NCBI RefSeq assembly: GCF_012849215.1
Contig: NZ_CP051682.1
Span: 1,116,001 to 1,180,000, forward strand
Source of the DNA: Mucilaginibacter robiniae
GTDB lineage: Bacteria > Bacteroidota > Bacteroidia > Sphingobacteriales > Sphingobacteriaceae
DNA length: 64,000 nt
Direction of reading: 5' to 3'
Under the pieces are notes generated by a model that saw only the letters and a program-made list of their open reading frames with translations, ran no database searches and had not been told where the DNA came from. The position numbers and the translations under genes are program-made. Position 1 is the first letter of the stretch. Every line of letters starts with the position of its first letter. Shown here piece after piece: positions 9,170-18,052 of the stretch.

Positions 9170-9406
9170 GAGTAAAAGATTTTACTTTTAACCCTATATA
9201 ACGGCATTTAGTACTAGCCGGCAAGAGTTTATAGACCAACACCTGTTTTGTGTAGATAATTAGCCTCTATAGCCATTAACATCACCTTTTTAATGACTGA
9301 TTGTGAAGTTCCATAACAGGCATACAACCGGGTTCGTCGTCGCAATCGGCAGGCTTATCTCATTCGTGTGGCATCCTGATAAATTCTGATTTTATTTGTA
9401 CAACGT

Positions 9407-10486
9407 ATGAAAAAACTTATTGGTAAACCTTGGCTTTACAACACGATTCCGGTAGTGATATGGTTTTTGCTGCTGGTACTGCCGTTTTTATCAGGGCCAG
9501 CCAACATACCAGCCGAAGCACACCGCCATTTTTTAATTACTACAGTTACCTCCAATTTTTTACTGTTGTGTATATTTTATGTTCATACCTATTTTATTTA
9601 TCCGTTACTCAGTAACAAAAGCACAGGCTGGTATATTGTATCCAACCTGGTTATTGTAGCCTTATACTTATTGTATTGGAAATTGCTAGTAGCCGTACCG
9701 CATCAAGCTTATGAATTTTCGCACCAAGCCGATTCGAGCCACATGGCACACCAACAATTTGGCCCTCCTCCAGGCGGACCGCGCTACTACATGCCGATAC
9801 TATCGGTATTTATTGCTTTACTATGCAGCTTCTGCTACCGTGTAATACTGGATGATGCCTCACGGCGCCAACTGTTGCAGGAACGCGAAACGGTGCATTT
9901 GCAAACCGAGCTAAACTTTTTGCGGTCGCAAATCAGTCCGCATTTTATGTTTAATATTTTAAACAACCTGGTGGCGCTTGCCCGCAAAAAATCTGATGAG
10001 CTGGAACCTGCCATTGTTAACCTATCGCAGCTTATGCGCTACATGCTTTATGAGAGCGACGATAACAAGGTGCAACTAACCAAAGAAATTGAATATTTGA
10101 AAAGCTACATCAAATTGCAAATGCTACGCTTTGGCAACGAGGTTAAAGTACACCTTAATGTATCAGGCAACCCCGACCTATACACCATTGAACCTATGCT
10201 GCTGATTCCGTTTGTGGAAAATGCTTTTAAACACGGCACCGGCATGATTGAGCAACCACTAATTCTGATTTCATTAAACATACAGGAAGATGAGAACCGA
10301 ACGCTTCAGTTTAAGGTAGTTAATGCCATTAGTACGCTGGATGTATCAAAGGATAAAAGCTCGGGCATTGGTTTAAGCAATGTACAACGTCGATTAGCTA
10401 TATTATACCCCGGCAGGCACAGCCTGAACATATCCAGCCAGAACAACTCTTTTACTACCGAACTTACCATTCACTTAGGCAGCTAA
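9407..10486 (+). CDS. LytS-type membrane sensor histidine kinase
   Basis: 359 residues. Four predicted transmembrane segments in the first 155 residues (about 12-30, 45-67, 78-98, 128-148) are followed by a coiled linker and the His_kinase domain. LRSQISPHFMFNIL carries phospho-acceptor H179; the N-box VENAFKHG has N272; SSGIGLSNVQRRLAILYPG is the G-box region. All catalytic motifs are intact. The gene points away from the LytTR/degenerate-kinase pair (238 bp between starts) and has no response regulator on its own strand, so the nearest candidate partner is the regulator at 8034-8747. The signal sensed by the membrane part is unknown. Confidence 0.9.
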   Translation: MKKLIGKPWLYNTIPVVIWFLLLVLPFLSGPANIPAEAHRHFLITTVTSNFLLLCIFYVHTYFIYPLLSNKSTGWYIVSNLVIVALYLLYWKLLVAVPHQAYEFSHQADSSHMAHQQFGPPPGGPRYYMPILSVFIALLCSFCYRVILDDASRRQLLQERETVHLQTELNFLRSQISPHFMFNILNNLVALARKKSDELEPAIVNLSQLMRYMLYESDDNKVQLTKEIEYLKSYIKLQMLRFGNEVKVHLNVSGNPDLYTIEPMLLIPFVENAFKHGTGMIEQPLILISLNIQEDENRTLQFKVVNAISTLDVSKDKSSGIGLSNVQRRLAILYPGRHSLNISSQNNSFTTELTIHLGS

Positions 10487-10710
10487 CCTGGCCTCATCTG
10501 GTTTTCCTGCAAAATGCTGTCGTGGTAAAAAGTGTAGTGGTCGCTACATTTTACCGGCTGGTATATTTTGTTTTTAGCGGTGTATGCTGATACCTATTCT
10601 TGTATCATTCTTTCACCTCAGCTCCGCGCCGTAACTGTTACCTACGCCACCGGGACCTCCCTAAATTAAGGTACGCAGTTACTGGCAAAGAGCATTTTAA
10701 TTACCAGGCC

Positions 10711-13560
10711 TTGAAGCAGCTATTGTTATTTATTACTCTCGTTTTTATCACGAAACTTTCTTTTGCACAAACCACGCGCGAAGTAACAGGCGTAGTTAAA
10801 GATTCAACCGGCATTACCCTGCCAGGATCAACCGTTAAACTAATTGCCGGCCATGATAGTGTTACTACAGTTACCAATGCCAATGGGGCTTTCAGCTTTC
10901 CGACAGTTAAAAACAATCAATTCATAATCCGGGTATCTTCCATCGGTTATATTGCTTACCAAAAGCAGTTTTCATTTGCAGCCGATAACAAATCGGTAAA
11001 TACAGGCACCATTATTTTAAAAACAGAATCTACCCTGCTTAAAAGTGTAACCATTACCGATGTTAACCCCATAAAGTTAAAAGAAGACACTACCGACTTT
11101 AATGCCAATGCTTATAAAGTAAGGGAAGGTGCACCTGTTCAGGATATGTTAAAAAAGCTGCCGGGTGTTGATGTAGATAAAGATGGCAATGTAACGGCAC
11201 AGGGTAAAAGCGTAACCAAAGTTCGTGTAAACGGCAAGGATTTTTTTGGCGGCGACCTAAAAACTGCCACCCAAAACTTACCGGCCGATGTGGTACAAAA
11301 TATACAGTTGATTGATGATTACGGCGACCAGGCTAACTTAACCGGCGTAAAAAGTGGAGAGCCCGAAAAAATATTGAACATCACCATTAAACAAGATAAA
11401 AATTACGGCTACTTTGGCCAGGCAACGGTGGGCGATGGTTCAGATGCCCAGAAAGCTATAGCCGGTAAAGATGAAGATAACCGCTACGTAGCATCAGCCA
11501 ACGTATTCAGCTTTAAAGGCGACCGCCAGCTGGCATTATTAGGCAGCTTTAACAACACCAATACCAACCTGTTTAGCTTTGGTTCGGGTGGGCCTCGCAG
11601 CGGCGGCCCTGGCGGGCCTCCACCAGGTGCAAGTTCCACTTCAAACACCAACGGTATTACCACTACACGCTCATTAGGTTTTAACTACCGCGACTCTTGG
11701 GGTAAAAAAATTACAACTTACGGTAGCTACAGTTTTTCAGATAATACTACCAATACTATCAGTTCCAGTATCCAGAAAAATAATTCGCTTACCTCGCCTA
11801 CTATCAATAACCAGAGTAATAATCAAACCGACGAAAAGATTAACCATCGCTTTAATTTCAACATAGAATACAAAATTGATTCGGTAAACTATTTGAAAAT
11901 AACGCCAACCGTTACTTATGCGGGTATCAACACCGATTTAACCCAAAGCAGTACATTGCTTCGCAACAGCCAAACCATTACTGATTACACTTTGGCTTCC
12001 AGCTTAAATTCATCAGCGCCTAACTTTGGGGGTAATGTATTATACAATCATCGTTTTAACTCACACGGGCGTAATTTCAGCATTAATGCCAGTGCGGGTT
12101 CCACCAAGCTTACACAAACCCAAAATCCTGTTTACAATTACTTAACGGGTACAGCTAATGCACCTACCAATCAGCTCATCAGCACCAATGTAAAACTGGA
12201 TAGTGTAAGTACCAACCTTTCTTACCTGGAACCACTCAGCAAACGATCATTCCTGGAACTTACGTATGCCTATCACTATGCTTATACTACTTCAGATAAA
12301 GAAACCGATACGCTTACCACTGCCAACACCCGTAACCGTTATGATTTGCTGAGCAACGATTACAATTATACCTTTATCACCAACCGCTTTGGCTTGAACT
12401 ATCGGTTTATTGAGAAGAAATATAATTATACGTTAGGTATAGCTGCCCAACCGGCTATACTTAATGGACATTCGGTAAATACAAGTACAAATACGCACGT
12501 TACTACCTTTAACATAGCTCCTACAGCTCGCTTTATTTATAATGTATCGCGCAGCCAATCGTTCAGCTTAAACTACAATGGCGCCAGCAACCAGCCTACT
12601 TATAATGAATTGCAGCCTGTTATCGATTTTTCAAACGCTTCCTATCCGGTGCAGGGTAACAGCTCTTTAAAGCCAGAATTTAATAATAACTTATCTATTC
12701 GCTATAACCAGTTTAATTTCCAATCAGGCAATGTGTTGTTTACTAACTTATCATTCACCAAAACAGATAATAAGATTGTAGCTAACAGTATCACTTACCC
12801 GCAGGTGTACACACCTAACCCCAAACTGGCCGGAACTATACTTACTCAGTACTTAAATGCTGATGGCTTTTATTCAGCTTCTGGTTTTTACATGTATGCC
12901 AAGCCTTGGGAAAAACGTAAATACACGTTATTTGTTAATGGTAACGTTACTTACAACAATAACATTTCATACATTAGTAATGTAGATTCGGCTACGTATG
13001 CGATGAACACGGCAAAAAACATTGCCAAAAACCTGATCCTTACACAAGGCACACGCTTCCGGGTAGATATAACTGATATTATTGATGCCGAAGCTAATGC
13101 CAGTTACAGCATTACCAAAACGAACAATTCGCTACCGCAAAATAACAGCAACAACAACTTCAGAACTATCAACCTGGGAGTAAGTGGTAAAAACTACTTC
13201 TGGAAAAACTGGGTACTGAGCTATGACTATACCAAAACCATTTACAAAGGCTACCAGGGTGCTACCAACCCCAACATTCTGAATGCTTATGTAGAGCGTC
13301 GTTTTCTGAAACAAAATGTGGGTACCCTACGGCTATCTGCTTATGATTTGTTTAACCAGAATACCGGATTTACTACCACCCAAACCGGTAGCTATGTTAC
13401 CCAAACACAAGCTAACCGCTTGGGCAGATATTATCTGCTATCGTTCACGCTAAGGTTGCAAAAGTTTGCCGGTAAACGCCCCGGCCCGGGTGATGGGCCA
13501 GGTGCAGGAGGTCCGCCGCCTGGAGGAGGCATGGGTGGCCCGCCGCCTGGTGGCGAATAA
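10711..13560 (+). CDS. Outer-membrane beta-barrel protein with carboxypeptidase-like regulatory domain
   Basis: 949 residues from a TTG at 10711. I chose it because it directly begins an ideal signal peptide (MKQLLLFITLVFITKLSFAQ); the open frame continues upstream to 10600 but has no ATG and no signal character. The domains are: CarboxypepD_reg-like about 22-105 (REVTGVVKDSTGITLPGS); plug-like about 130-215 (MLKKLPGVDVDKDGNV, VRVNGKDFFGGD); outer-membrane beta-barrel 3 family to the C-terminus. Two Gly/Pro-rich stretches occur, one mid-protein (GGPGGPPPG) and one at the extreme C-terminus. This family is related to TonB receptors, and its cargo is unknown. The gene follows the kinase by 224 bp on the same strand. 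Confidence 0.85.
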   Translation: MKQLLLFITLVFITKLSFAQTTREVTGVVKDSTGITLPGSTVKLIAGHDSVTTVTNANGAFSFPTVKNNQFIIRVSSIGYIAYQKQFSFAADNKSVNTGTIILKTESTLLKSVTITDVNPIKLKEDTTDFNANAYKVREGAPVQDMLKKLPGVDVDKDGNVTAQGKSVTKVRVNGKDFFGGDLKTATQNLPADVVQNIQLIDDYGDQANLTGVKSGEPEKILNITIKQDKNYGYFGQATVGDGSDAQKAIAGKDEDNRYVASANVFSFKGDRQLALLGSFNNTNTNLFSFGSGGPRSGGPGGPPPGASSTSNTNGITTTRSLGFNYRDSWGKKITTYGSYSFSDNTTNTISSSIQKNNSLTSPTINNQSNNQTDEKINHRFNFNIEYKIDSVNYLKITPTVTYAGINTDLTQSSTLLRNSQTITDYTLASSLNSSAPNFGGNVLYNHRFNSHGRNFSINASAGSTKLTQTQNPVYNYLTGTANAPTNQLISTNVKLDSVSTNLSYLEPLSKRSFLELTYAYHYAYTTSDKETDTLTTANTRNRYDLLSNDYNYTFITNRFGLNYRFIEKKYNYTLGIAAQPAILNGHSVNTSTNTHVTTFNIAPTARFIYNVSRSQSFSLNYNGASNQPTYNELQPVIDFSNASYPVQGNSSLKPEFNNNLSIRYNQFNFQSGNVLFTNLSFTKTDNKIVANSITYPQVYTPNPKLAGTILTQYLNADGFYSASGFYMYAKPWEKRKYTLFVNGNVTYNNNISYISNVDSATYAMNTAKNIAKNLILTQGTRFRVDITDIIDAEANASYSITKTNNSLPQNNSNNNFRTINLGVSGKNYFWKNWVLSYDYTKTIYKGYQGATNPNILNAYVERRFLKQNVGTLRLSAYDLFNQNTGFTTTQTGSYVTQTQANRLGRYYLLSFTLRLQKFAGKRPGPGDGPGAGGPPPGGGMGGPPPGGE

Positions 13561-13582
13561 TTGCGGGTTGTATTAAAACACT

Positions 13583-14041
13583 TTAGTAGTTCTCAATACC
13601 GCCATTATGCTGTTCATGAAACTTGATGAGTTTCTGCATTACATCAACAGCAATTTCATAGTTTTTAATACCTACCTGCTTTTTATATTGCTCTTCTAAC
13701 TCGAATACCTGCGAATGCAGGTATTCATATAATTTTTGCCCATTAGGCGTCATGTACAGCATAACGCTACGCGCATCGTTAGGGCTTTTTTCACTTCTCA
13801 CCAAACCATCGGCCTCCAGTGCTTTCATTATTTTACTGGCTGCCTGTTTGGTTACATTCAGCTTGCCTGCTAATTCGTTGTTAGATACACCTTCTGTACC
13901 AATGCTCATAAACATAGGCAAATGTGCATTGTTAAAACACTGGGCGCCACAGCACAATCGCTTATTAGCCCACTCCTCGGTGTGGCGCTTTAATAAGTAA
14001 ACCAGTTTAACAAGCACATCTTTGGGTTGCATGATTTTCAT
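13583..14041 (-). CDS. MarR-family transcriptional regulator
   Basis: 152 residues with a winged helix: LAGKLNVTKQAASKIMKALE is the helix-turn-helix and SEKSPNDARSVMLYMTPNG the wing. A CCGAQC motif near residue 27 puts three cysteines close to the N-terminal helix, which could be redox- or metal-responsive (inference). MarR proteins repress nearby genes by binding short palindromes. The gene is 97 bp downstream of the DUF5686 gene on the same strand; a palindrome of MarR-operator type (inner half-sites AGTTGAC/GTCAACT) lies in front of DUF5686 at 17017-17063 and is a candidate target. It converges with the barrel gene at 13560. Start may be 14041 or the ATG three codons later. Confidence 0.88.
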   Translation of the reverse strand: MKIMQPKDVLVKLVYLLKRHTEEWANKRLCCGAQCFNNAHLPMFMSIGTEGVSNNELAGKLNVTKQAASKIMKALEADGLVRSEKSPNDARSVMLYMTPNGQKLYEYLHSQVFELEEQYKKQVGIKNYEIAVDVMQKLIKFHEQHNGGIENY

Positions 14042-14138
14042 AATATACGTACTCCTGCTGGGAGGATACCCTCCTTGGGGTTTGTTGCCCTACTTAGGCT
14101 AAACGTTATAAAAGCCAGCTAAGTTTACGAACATACTA

Positions 14139-16997
14139 TTAAAAATCAAATTTAATCATGGTTCTGATGCCCCATGCAGGTGCGCCGGGGTTATCCAGGT
14201 AGGTAAAGCGGTGAACCAGGTCAACGCGCAACAGTTTGAGGATATTACCTACACCCACACTACCTTCTACATAAGGGCCATTATTTAGTGTATAAGTACC
14301 TGCCGAACCTGAACCATTTAATGGAAAGCGCAGCAATGATGCATTATTAGCCGGATTATTCTGGCTTCTTACTCCGCCCCATAAAGCTTTAACATCCACA
14401 ATTTCGCGCCATTTTAACTTTTTGAATAGTGGCACCTTGTTAAAGAAAAACCCGTTAAAGTTATGGTCGATGTTGATGCTGGCGTAATGATCGCTTACAA
14501 ACTCTAGGAAGTTCATGAGGTTATACGATTGTAGCTGAAAAGCATACGTTTGGTTGGCATGATGAATATCCAACAGCGGGAACGGTATGCCATTGCCAAA
14601 TATATAATTACCCTCGGCAGTTACATCAGTATAACCCAGTTGCGATAAGTAAAAGCGTTTATTGATGTTGGCTGTAACATTCTGGTAATTATAATTACCA
14701 CCCCATAAGCCGTTAATGCCCTGGTTATAGCGTAAAGTAAATATAGGATATCGGTCGATGATGGGCGTACGGTATAATTTACCTTGATAAAACCTTTCGT
14801 GAGGAGCATAACGTAACTCCAGCGATACTTCTGAAGTATGCACTTCATTTACATTACTTAGCTGGGCACCTACCAAATTTTTAAAGTACAAAGCTCCGGC
14901 AGGACTCTGATCCCATTTTTTGAAGCCTACATGGTATGAAAAATGGTTTTCAAACTCATGCACATAATCTAACCTGAAAATATTGTTGTATAGCCAAACA
15001 TCATTATTACCACGCTTAAAGGATAGCAAAAAGTTATCTTCCTCCACAAACTGCAACTCCTGACCCGGTATTTTAGTGTCATGCTGATAGCTGGCCCGAA
15101 CATAGCTTTGCGGAAAAGCGTAAATAGATTTATTGTTGAGCGAATAAGTAGAACTTAGAAAATATTTAAACTGCTGGTCGCGGGTACCGTAAGCACCGTA
15201 AGTTTCAAAATAATACCGCTTGCTGAACTCTGGCGTACTGCGGCCACCTAAACGCCCTCTGAAACCTTCCACCGGGTTAAAGCTGTAAAAAGTATTAACC
15301 GGTCCTACTTCAAACGGCCCCAGATTTTTATAACCAGCCACAAAAAGCGTTACCAAATCAGCCGTGCGTTTGAAGGACGGGATGGTTTGCAGGCTATCAA
15401 TATTTTTATAGATGCCGGCCTGTGCTGGCGGGATGGTATCAGGGCGGCTCATGGTCCAGTACTTATCATCTTTACTATCCGAGTTCATGGCATATACTTG
15501 TGCGGGGCCATCATACACTTGCTTAGCTTGCACTTTATTCACCATAAAGCTATCCAGAATCACTTTACGTTCGCCGTAAATACCGCCGCCTTTGTTTTTA
15601 TTGATACCAAACTCCATTTTCAAATCACTTTGGCTCAAGTGGTACTTGCCGTCGGCGTTTTTTTCAAAAGCCAGGGTGGTTTGCATCTGGCGCACAAAGT
15701 TTAGGTTGATGTTTTTGTTTACCGTAAGCAAAGCGCGCTCTACCGCATAGTTGCCATCCATAGTTACGTACAGCTTACCTTCAAACAGCAAATCGTTGGT
15801 GTTGCGTGGTGTAAAGCTTAGCTCAATCAACTGCGGCGACTGATCTTTCAGGGTATCGGTGATAAAAAACTTATAAAAATCCGGCGAATGATCGGCGATA
15901 GGACTTAACAGTTGATTGGTAACCAATGAAACGTTGTTATCGTAAATATTAATATCCTGGTACAAACGGTTGAAATAAGCCGATAAACCCTGGTTATCAA
16001 TAAACTTTTCATCGTACTTTACCTGCTTGGTGCCTTCAATAATTTGCTTTTTGGCATAAGGCGCCTTGCGGTAATAATTTTGCGATAATTTTTCTTCCAT
16101 ATAAATAGGCAGCAGGTTTTTACCCCCTATAGCGGTTGAATCCTGCTCCTGAAACATGAACTGATAATTTTTAAATAAGCGCTTGTTCTTGAACTTTTCT
16201 GATAGGTTGCTCAGGTAAAAGTTCATGCGCTCGTACTGGCGGTATTCGGCATAATTATAGTTTTCCAGTCGGTTCTGGTTTTTATGTGCAATTACTTTTC
16301 GAATTAACTCCACCGCGGGGTTACCTTTATTATGGTATTTGGATTTCTTGCCGGCTTTTACCACTACCTCGTTCAGTACTTGCTTATCTTCCCACAAGGC
16401 AATGTTCACCATTTGTTCTTTGCCTGCCTCAATAGTTTTCAATACCGTTTTATAACCTACAAACGATACTTTCAATTGCGTATAGTGGCTATCAGTAGCA
16501 GTTAGGGTGAATTTACCTTGGTCGTTAGTACTAGCAGCGCGCGTACTGCCGGCAAATGCAACCGTTACATAGCCTAAAGGCTCGTGTGTTTTAGCATCCG
16601 TAATGGTACCTTTTACTACGGTGTTTTGTGCAGTAGCTGCCAAGCTAAAACCCAGCAGCACCAACAGCATAGTACAACCTTTCAGCAAGCCCGAAGCATC
16701 ATGAAACTTAGTAGATACTGATTTGTGAAACAGATGAGAAAGGCTATGGCGCATTGCTACCAGTTTGCTGTTGCTCCAAAACTGCAATACTACAACCAGG
16801 GAAATGAAAAAGCTGGTGATAGCAAAAAAGTAATTTCGAATTAGTAGTAAAATAAAATCAGCACTGATGTTTTCAGCGCCAGGAAAGCTTTGTTTTACTA
16901 CTTCATTAGCTGCACCTTTAAACAAACCTGTAAGTGATGAACTAGAGGCGGCCTTAGAAACAATTAGAAAAATATAATTTAGGTTGAGTGCATTCAT
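14139..16997 (-). CDS. DUF5686 / carboxypeptidase-like regulatory domain outer-membrane protein
   Basis: The core has a signal segment (MLLVLLGFSLAATAQ), a carboxypeptidase regulatory-like domain (VVKGTITDAKTHEPLGYV) and a long DUF5686 barrel-like part ending in MIKFDF, a typical outer-membrane C-terminus. The start is uncertain. ATG 16754 gives MRHSLSHLFHK and a long signal n-region. The frame is open further to ATG 16997, only about 13 nt after the likely transcription start of the palindromic promoter, adding 81 residues with a strong hydrophobic segment (FFAITSFFISLVVVLQF). I give the longer form because it fits the promoter, but an extra membrane segment before a signal peptide is unusual for an outer-membrane protein. 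Function of DUF5686 is unknown. Confidence 0.75.
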   Translation of the reverse strand: MNALNLNYIFLIVSKAASSSSLTGLFKGAANEVVKQSFPGAENISADFILLLIRNYFFAITSFFISLVVVLQFWSNSKLVAMRHSLSHLFHKSVSTKFHDASGLLKGCTMLLVLLGFSLAATAQNTVVKGTITDAKTHEPLGYVTVAFAGSTRAASTNDQGKFTLTATDSHYTQLKVSFVGYKTVLKTIEAGKEQMVNIALWEDKQVLNEVVVKAGKKSKYHNKGNPAVELIRKVIAHKNQNRLENYNYAEYRQYERMNFYLSNLSEKFKNKRLFKNYQFMFQEQDSTAIGGKNLLPIYMEEKLSQNYYRKAPYAKKQIIEGTKQVKYDEKFIDNQGLSAYFNRLYQDINIYDNNVSLVTNQLLSPIADHSPDFYKFFITDTLKDQSPQLIELSFTPRNTNDLLFEGKLYVTMDGNYAVERALLTVNKNINLNFVRQMQTTLAFEKNADGKYHLSQSDLKMEFGINKNKGGGIYGERKVILDSFMVNKVQAKQVYDGPAQVYAMNSDSKDDKYWTMSRPDTIPPAQAGIYKNIDSLQTIPSFKRTADLVTLFVAGYKNLGPFEVGPVNTFYSFNPVEGFRGRLGGRSTPEFSKRYYFETYGAYGTRDQQFKYFLSSTYSLNNKSIYAFPQSYVRASYQHDTKIPGQELQFVEEDNFLLSFKRGNNDVWLYNNIFRLDYVHEFENHFSYHVGFKKWDQSPAGALYFKNLVGAQLSNVNEVHTSEVSLELRYAPHERFYQGKLYRTPIIDRYPIFTLRYNQGINGLWGGNYNYQNVTANINKRFYLSQLGYTDVTAEGNYIFGNGIPFPLLDIHHANQTYAFQLQSYNLMNFLEFVSDHYASINIDHNFNGFFFNKVPLFKKLKWREIVDVKALWGGVRSQNNPANNASLLRFPLNGSGSAGTYTLNNGPYVEGSVGVGNILKLLRVDLVHRFTYLDNPGAPAWGIRTMIKFDF

Positions 16998-17016
16998 AAA
17001 AATCAAATTAACGCAA

Positions 17017-17063
17017 CAAATGTAAACTAAGTTGACTATATTGGTCAACTTAGTTTACATTTG
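17017..17063. promoter_or_regulatory. Perfect 20-bp palindrome forming a divergent promoter/operator
   Basis: CAAATGTAAACTAAGTTGAC (17017-17036), spacer TATATTG, then its exact reverse complement (17044-17063). Each outer arm is a -7 box: TACATTTG at 17056-17063 on the plus strand and the same at 17024-17017 on the minus strand. Each inner arm supplies a TTG 21 bp before the opposite -7 box, the spacing expected for Bacteroidota promoters. So two outward-facing promoters overlap symmetrically: leftward to the DUF5686 gene, rightward toward the TetR/efflux region. A dimeric regulator such as the MarR or TetR protein encoded here could block both at once (inference). Confidence 0.7.
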
Positions 17064-17382
17064 CAACTAATTAATGACACACAGATTATACAAGCACCTC
17101 TTTCTTATGGAAACAAATTCAAACAATACCACTAATTTCTATCATTAGAAATATTTAATAATGAGTTAATTATATAATTATATAAGTTGATTAATTAGAA
17201 CAAATTTACCAACACACCCTTAAACACAATACACTATGCCAACAAATAGCGCAATTTATAAACAGCATAAAGCAACTATTCAGCAAATAGAATAATACAT
17301 AAAGATGAAGATTGTCTGACATTTGAATTTCAACATTTACCGTCTTTTGCCTGACGAAAATGTCAAACAAGAAAGTAAAACT
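17064..17382. other. AT-rich 319-bp leader region before the TetR gene
   Basis: No convincing gene. It contains a 24-codon frame from ATG 17074 just after the rightward palindromic promoter, with no recognisable motif, and the wide inverted repeat at 17312-17370. It is very AT-rich compared with flanking genes. If the rightward promoter is active it would produce a long leader for the TetR/efflux transcript. Confidence 0.5.
17312..17370. promoter_or_regulatory. Wide inverted repeat before tetR, possible autoregulatory operator
   Basis: TTGTCTGACATTT (17312-17324) and AAATGTCAAACAA (17358-17370) are inverted copies differing at one base, 33 bp apart and ending 12 bp before the TetR start codon. 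TetR regulators usually bind such repeats at their own promoter. Assignment is by position and symmetry only. Confidence 0.4.
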
Positions 17383-17973
17383 ATGGGCGTAAGAGATACC
17401 GGCGCCGAACAATTAATTAAAGATACTGCCAAACGCATATTTTTTTCCGAAGGCAAATTAAACGCCACCACGCAAGACATTGCGGATGCAGCAGGAGTAA
17501 CAAGAACATTGGTTAATTATTATTTCCGCTCGAAAGATGTGCTGTTTGAAAAGGTATTCCAGGAAGCTATAGGCGAAACTTGCCAGCGCATGGACGAGGT
17601 TTTAGCCTCTACGCTGCAGTTCAAAAAAAAGATTGAAAAGTTCATTGAGCTGTTTTATGCCGAATTAGTGGCTTACCCCTATAAAGAAGCATTTATGATT
17701 AGTGAAATTAACGCACACGGTTATGTAACACCCGAAAAAGAGCGTTCGCCGGTACTAGCGGGGTTTCTGAAAGAAATACAAATGGAGATGGATAAAGGCA
17801 CCGTAAAGAAAATGAAGCCTGTTAATTTCATGGTAAACCTGTTTTCGTTGATGGCTTACCCACTGCTTACCCGCACCCTGTTTCAATGGCTTTTTGAGTT
17901 AAGCGCCCAGCAGTATGAAAAGCTGCTTAACGAACGTAAAAAAATGATTATTGATATTCTATTTATTAACTAA
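17383..17973 (+). CDS. TetR/AcrR-family transcriptional regulator
   Basis: 196 residues from ATG 17383 (MGVRDTGAEQLIKDTAKRIF); an upstream in-frame ATG at 17323 would lie inside the inverted repeat and adds a non-family tail. The TetR N-terminal helix-turn-helix is clear: TTQDIADAAGVTRTLVNYYF. The rest is a helical ligand domain with no recognisable specificity. It is followed after 79 bp by the adaptor, pump and channel genes on the same strand, the usual arrangement for a repressor of an RND efflux operon. Confidence 0.9.
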   Translation: MGVRDTGAEQLIKDTAKRIFFSEGKLNATTQDIADAAGVTRTLVNYYFRSKDVLFEKVFQEAIGETCQRMDEVLASTLQFKKKIEKFIELFYAELVAYPYKEAFMISEINAHGYVTPEKERSPVLAGFLKEIQMEMDKGTVKKMKPVNFMVNLFSLMAYPLLTRTLFQWLFELSAQQYEKLLNERKKMIIDILFIN

Positions 17974-18052
17974 ACGGCTTTACTAAAAAATAACCCTTAC
18001 TCAGCAACTTAAATTATCAACATACATATTCATGAACTCCCCCTTAATAAAA

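Noticed and set aside
14061-14074. GGAGG-ATAC-CCTCC palindrome upstream of the MarR gene
   Set aside because: Arms of only 5 bp and no T run; could be chance, not enough to call a terminator or operator.
17074-17148. 24-codon frame MTHRLYKHLFLMETNS just after the rightward promoter
   Set aside because: Position is suggestive of a leader peptide, but there is no motif or ribosome site to support translation; kept only as a remark.
17206-17412. 68-codon minus-strand frame between the palindrome and tetR
   Set aside because: Overlaps the TetR start and its inverted repeat; Cys/Phe/Leu-rich with no motif.
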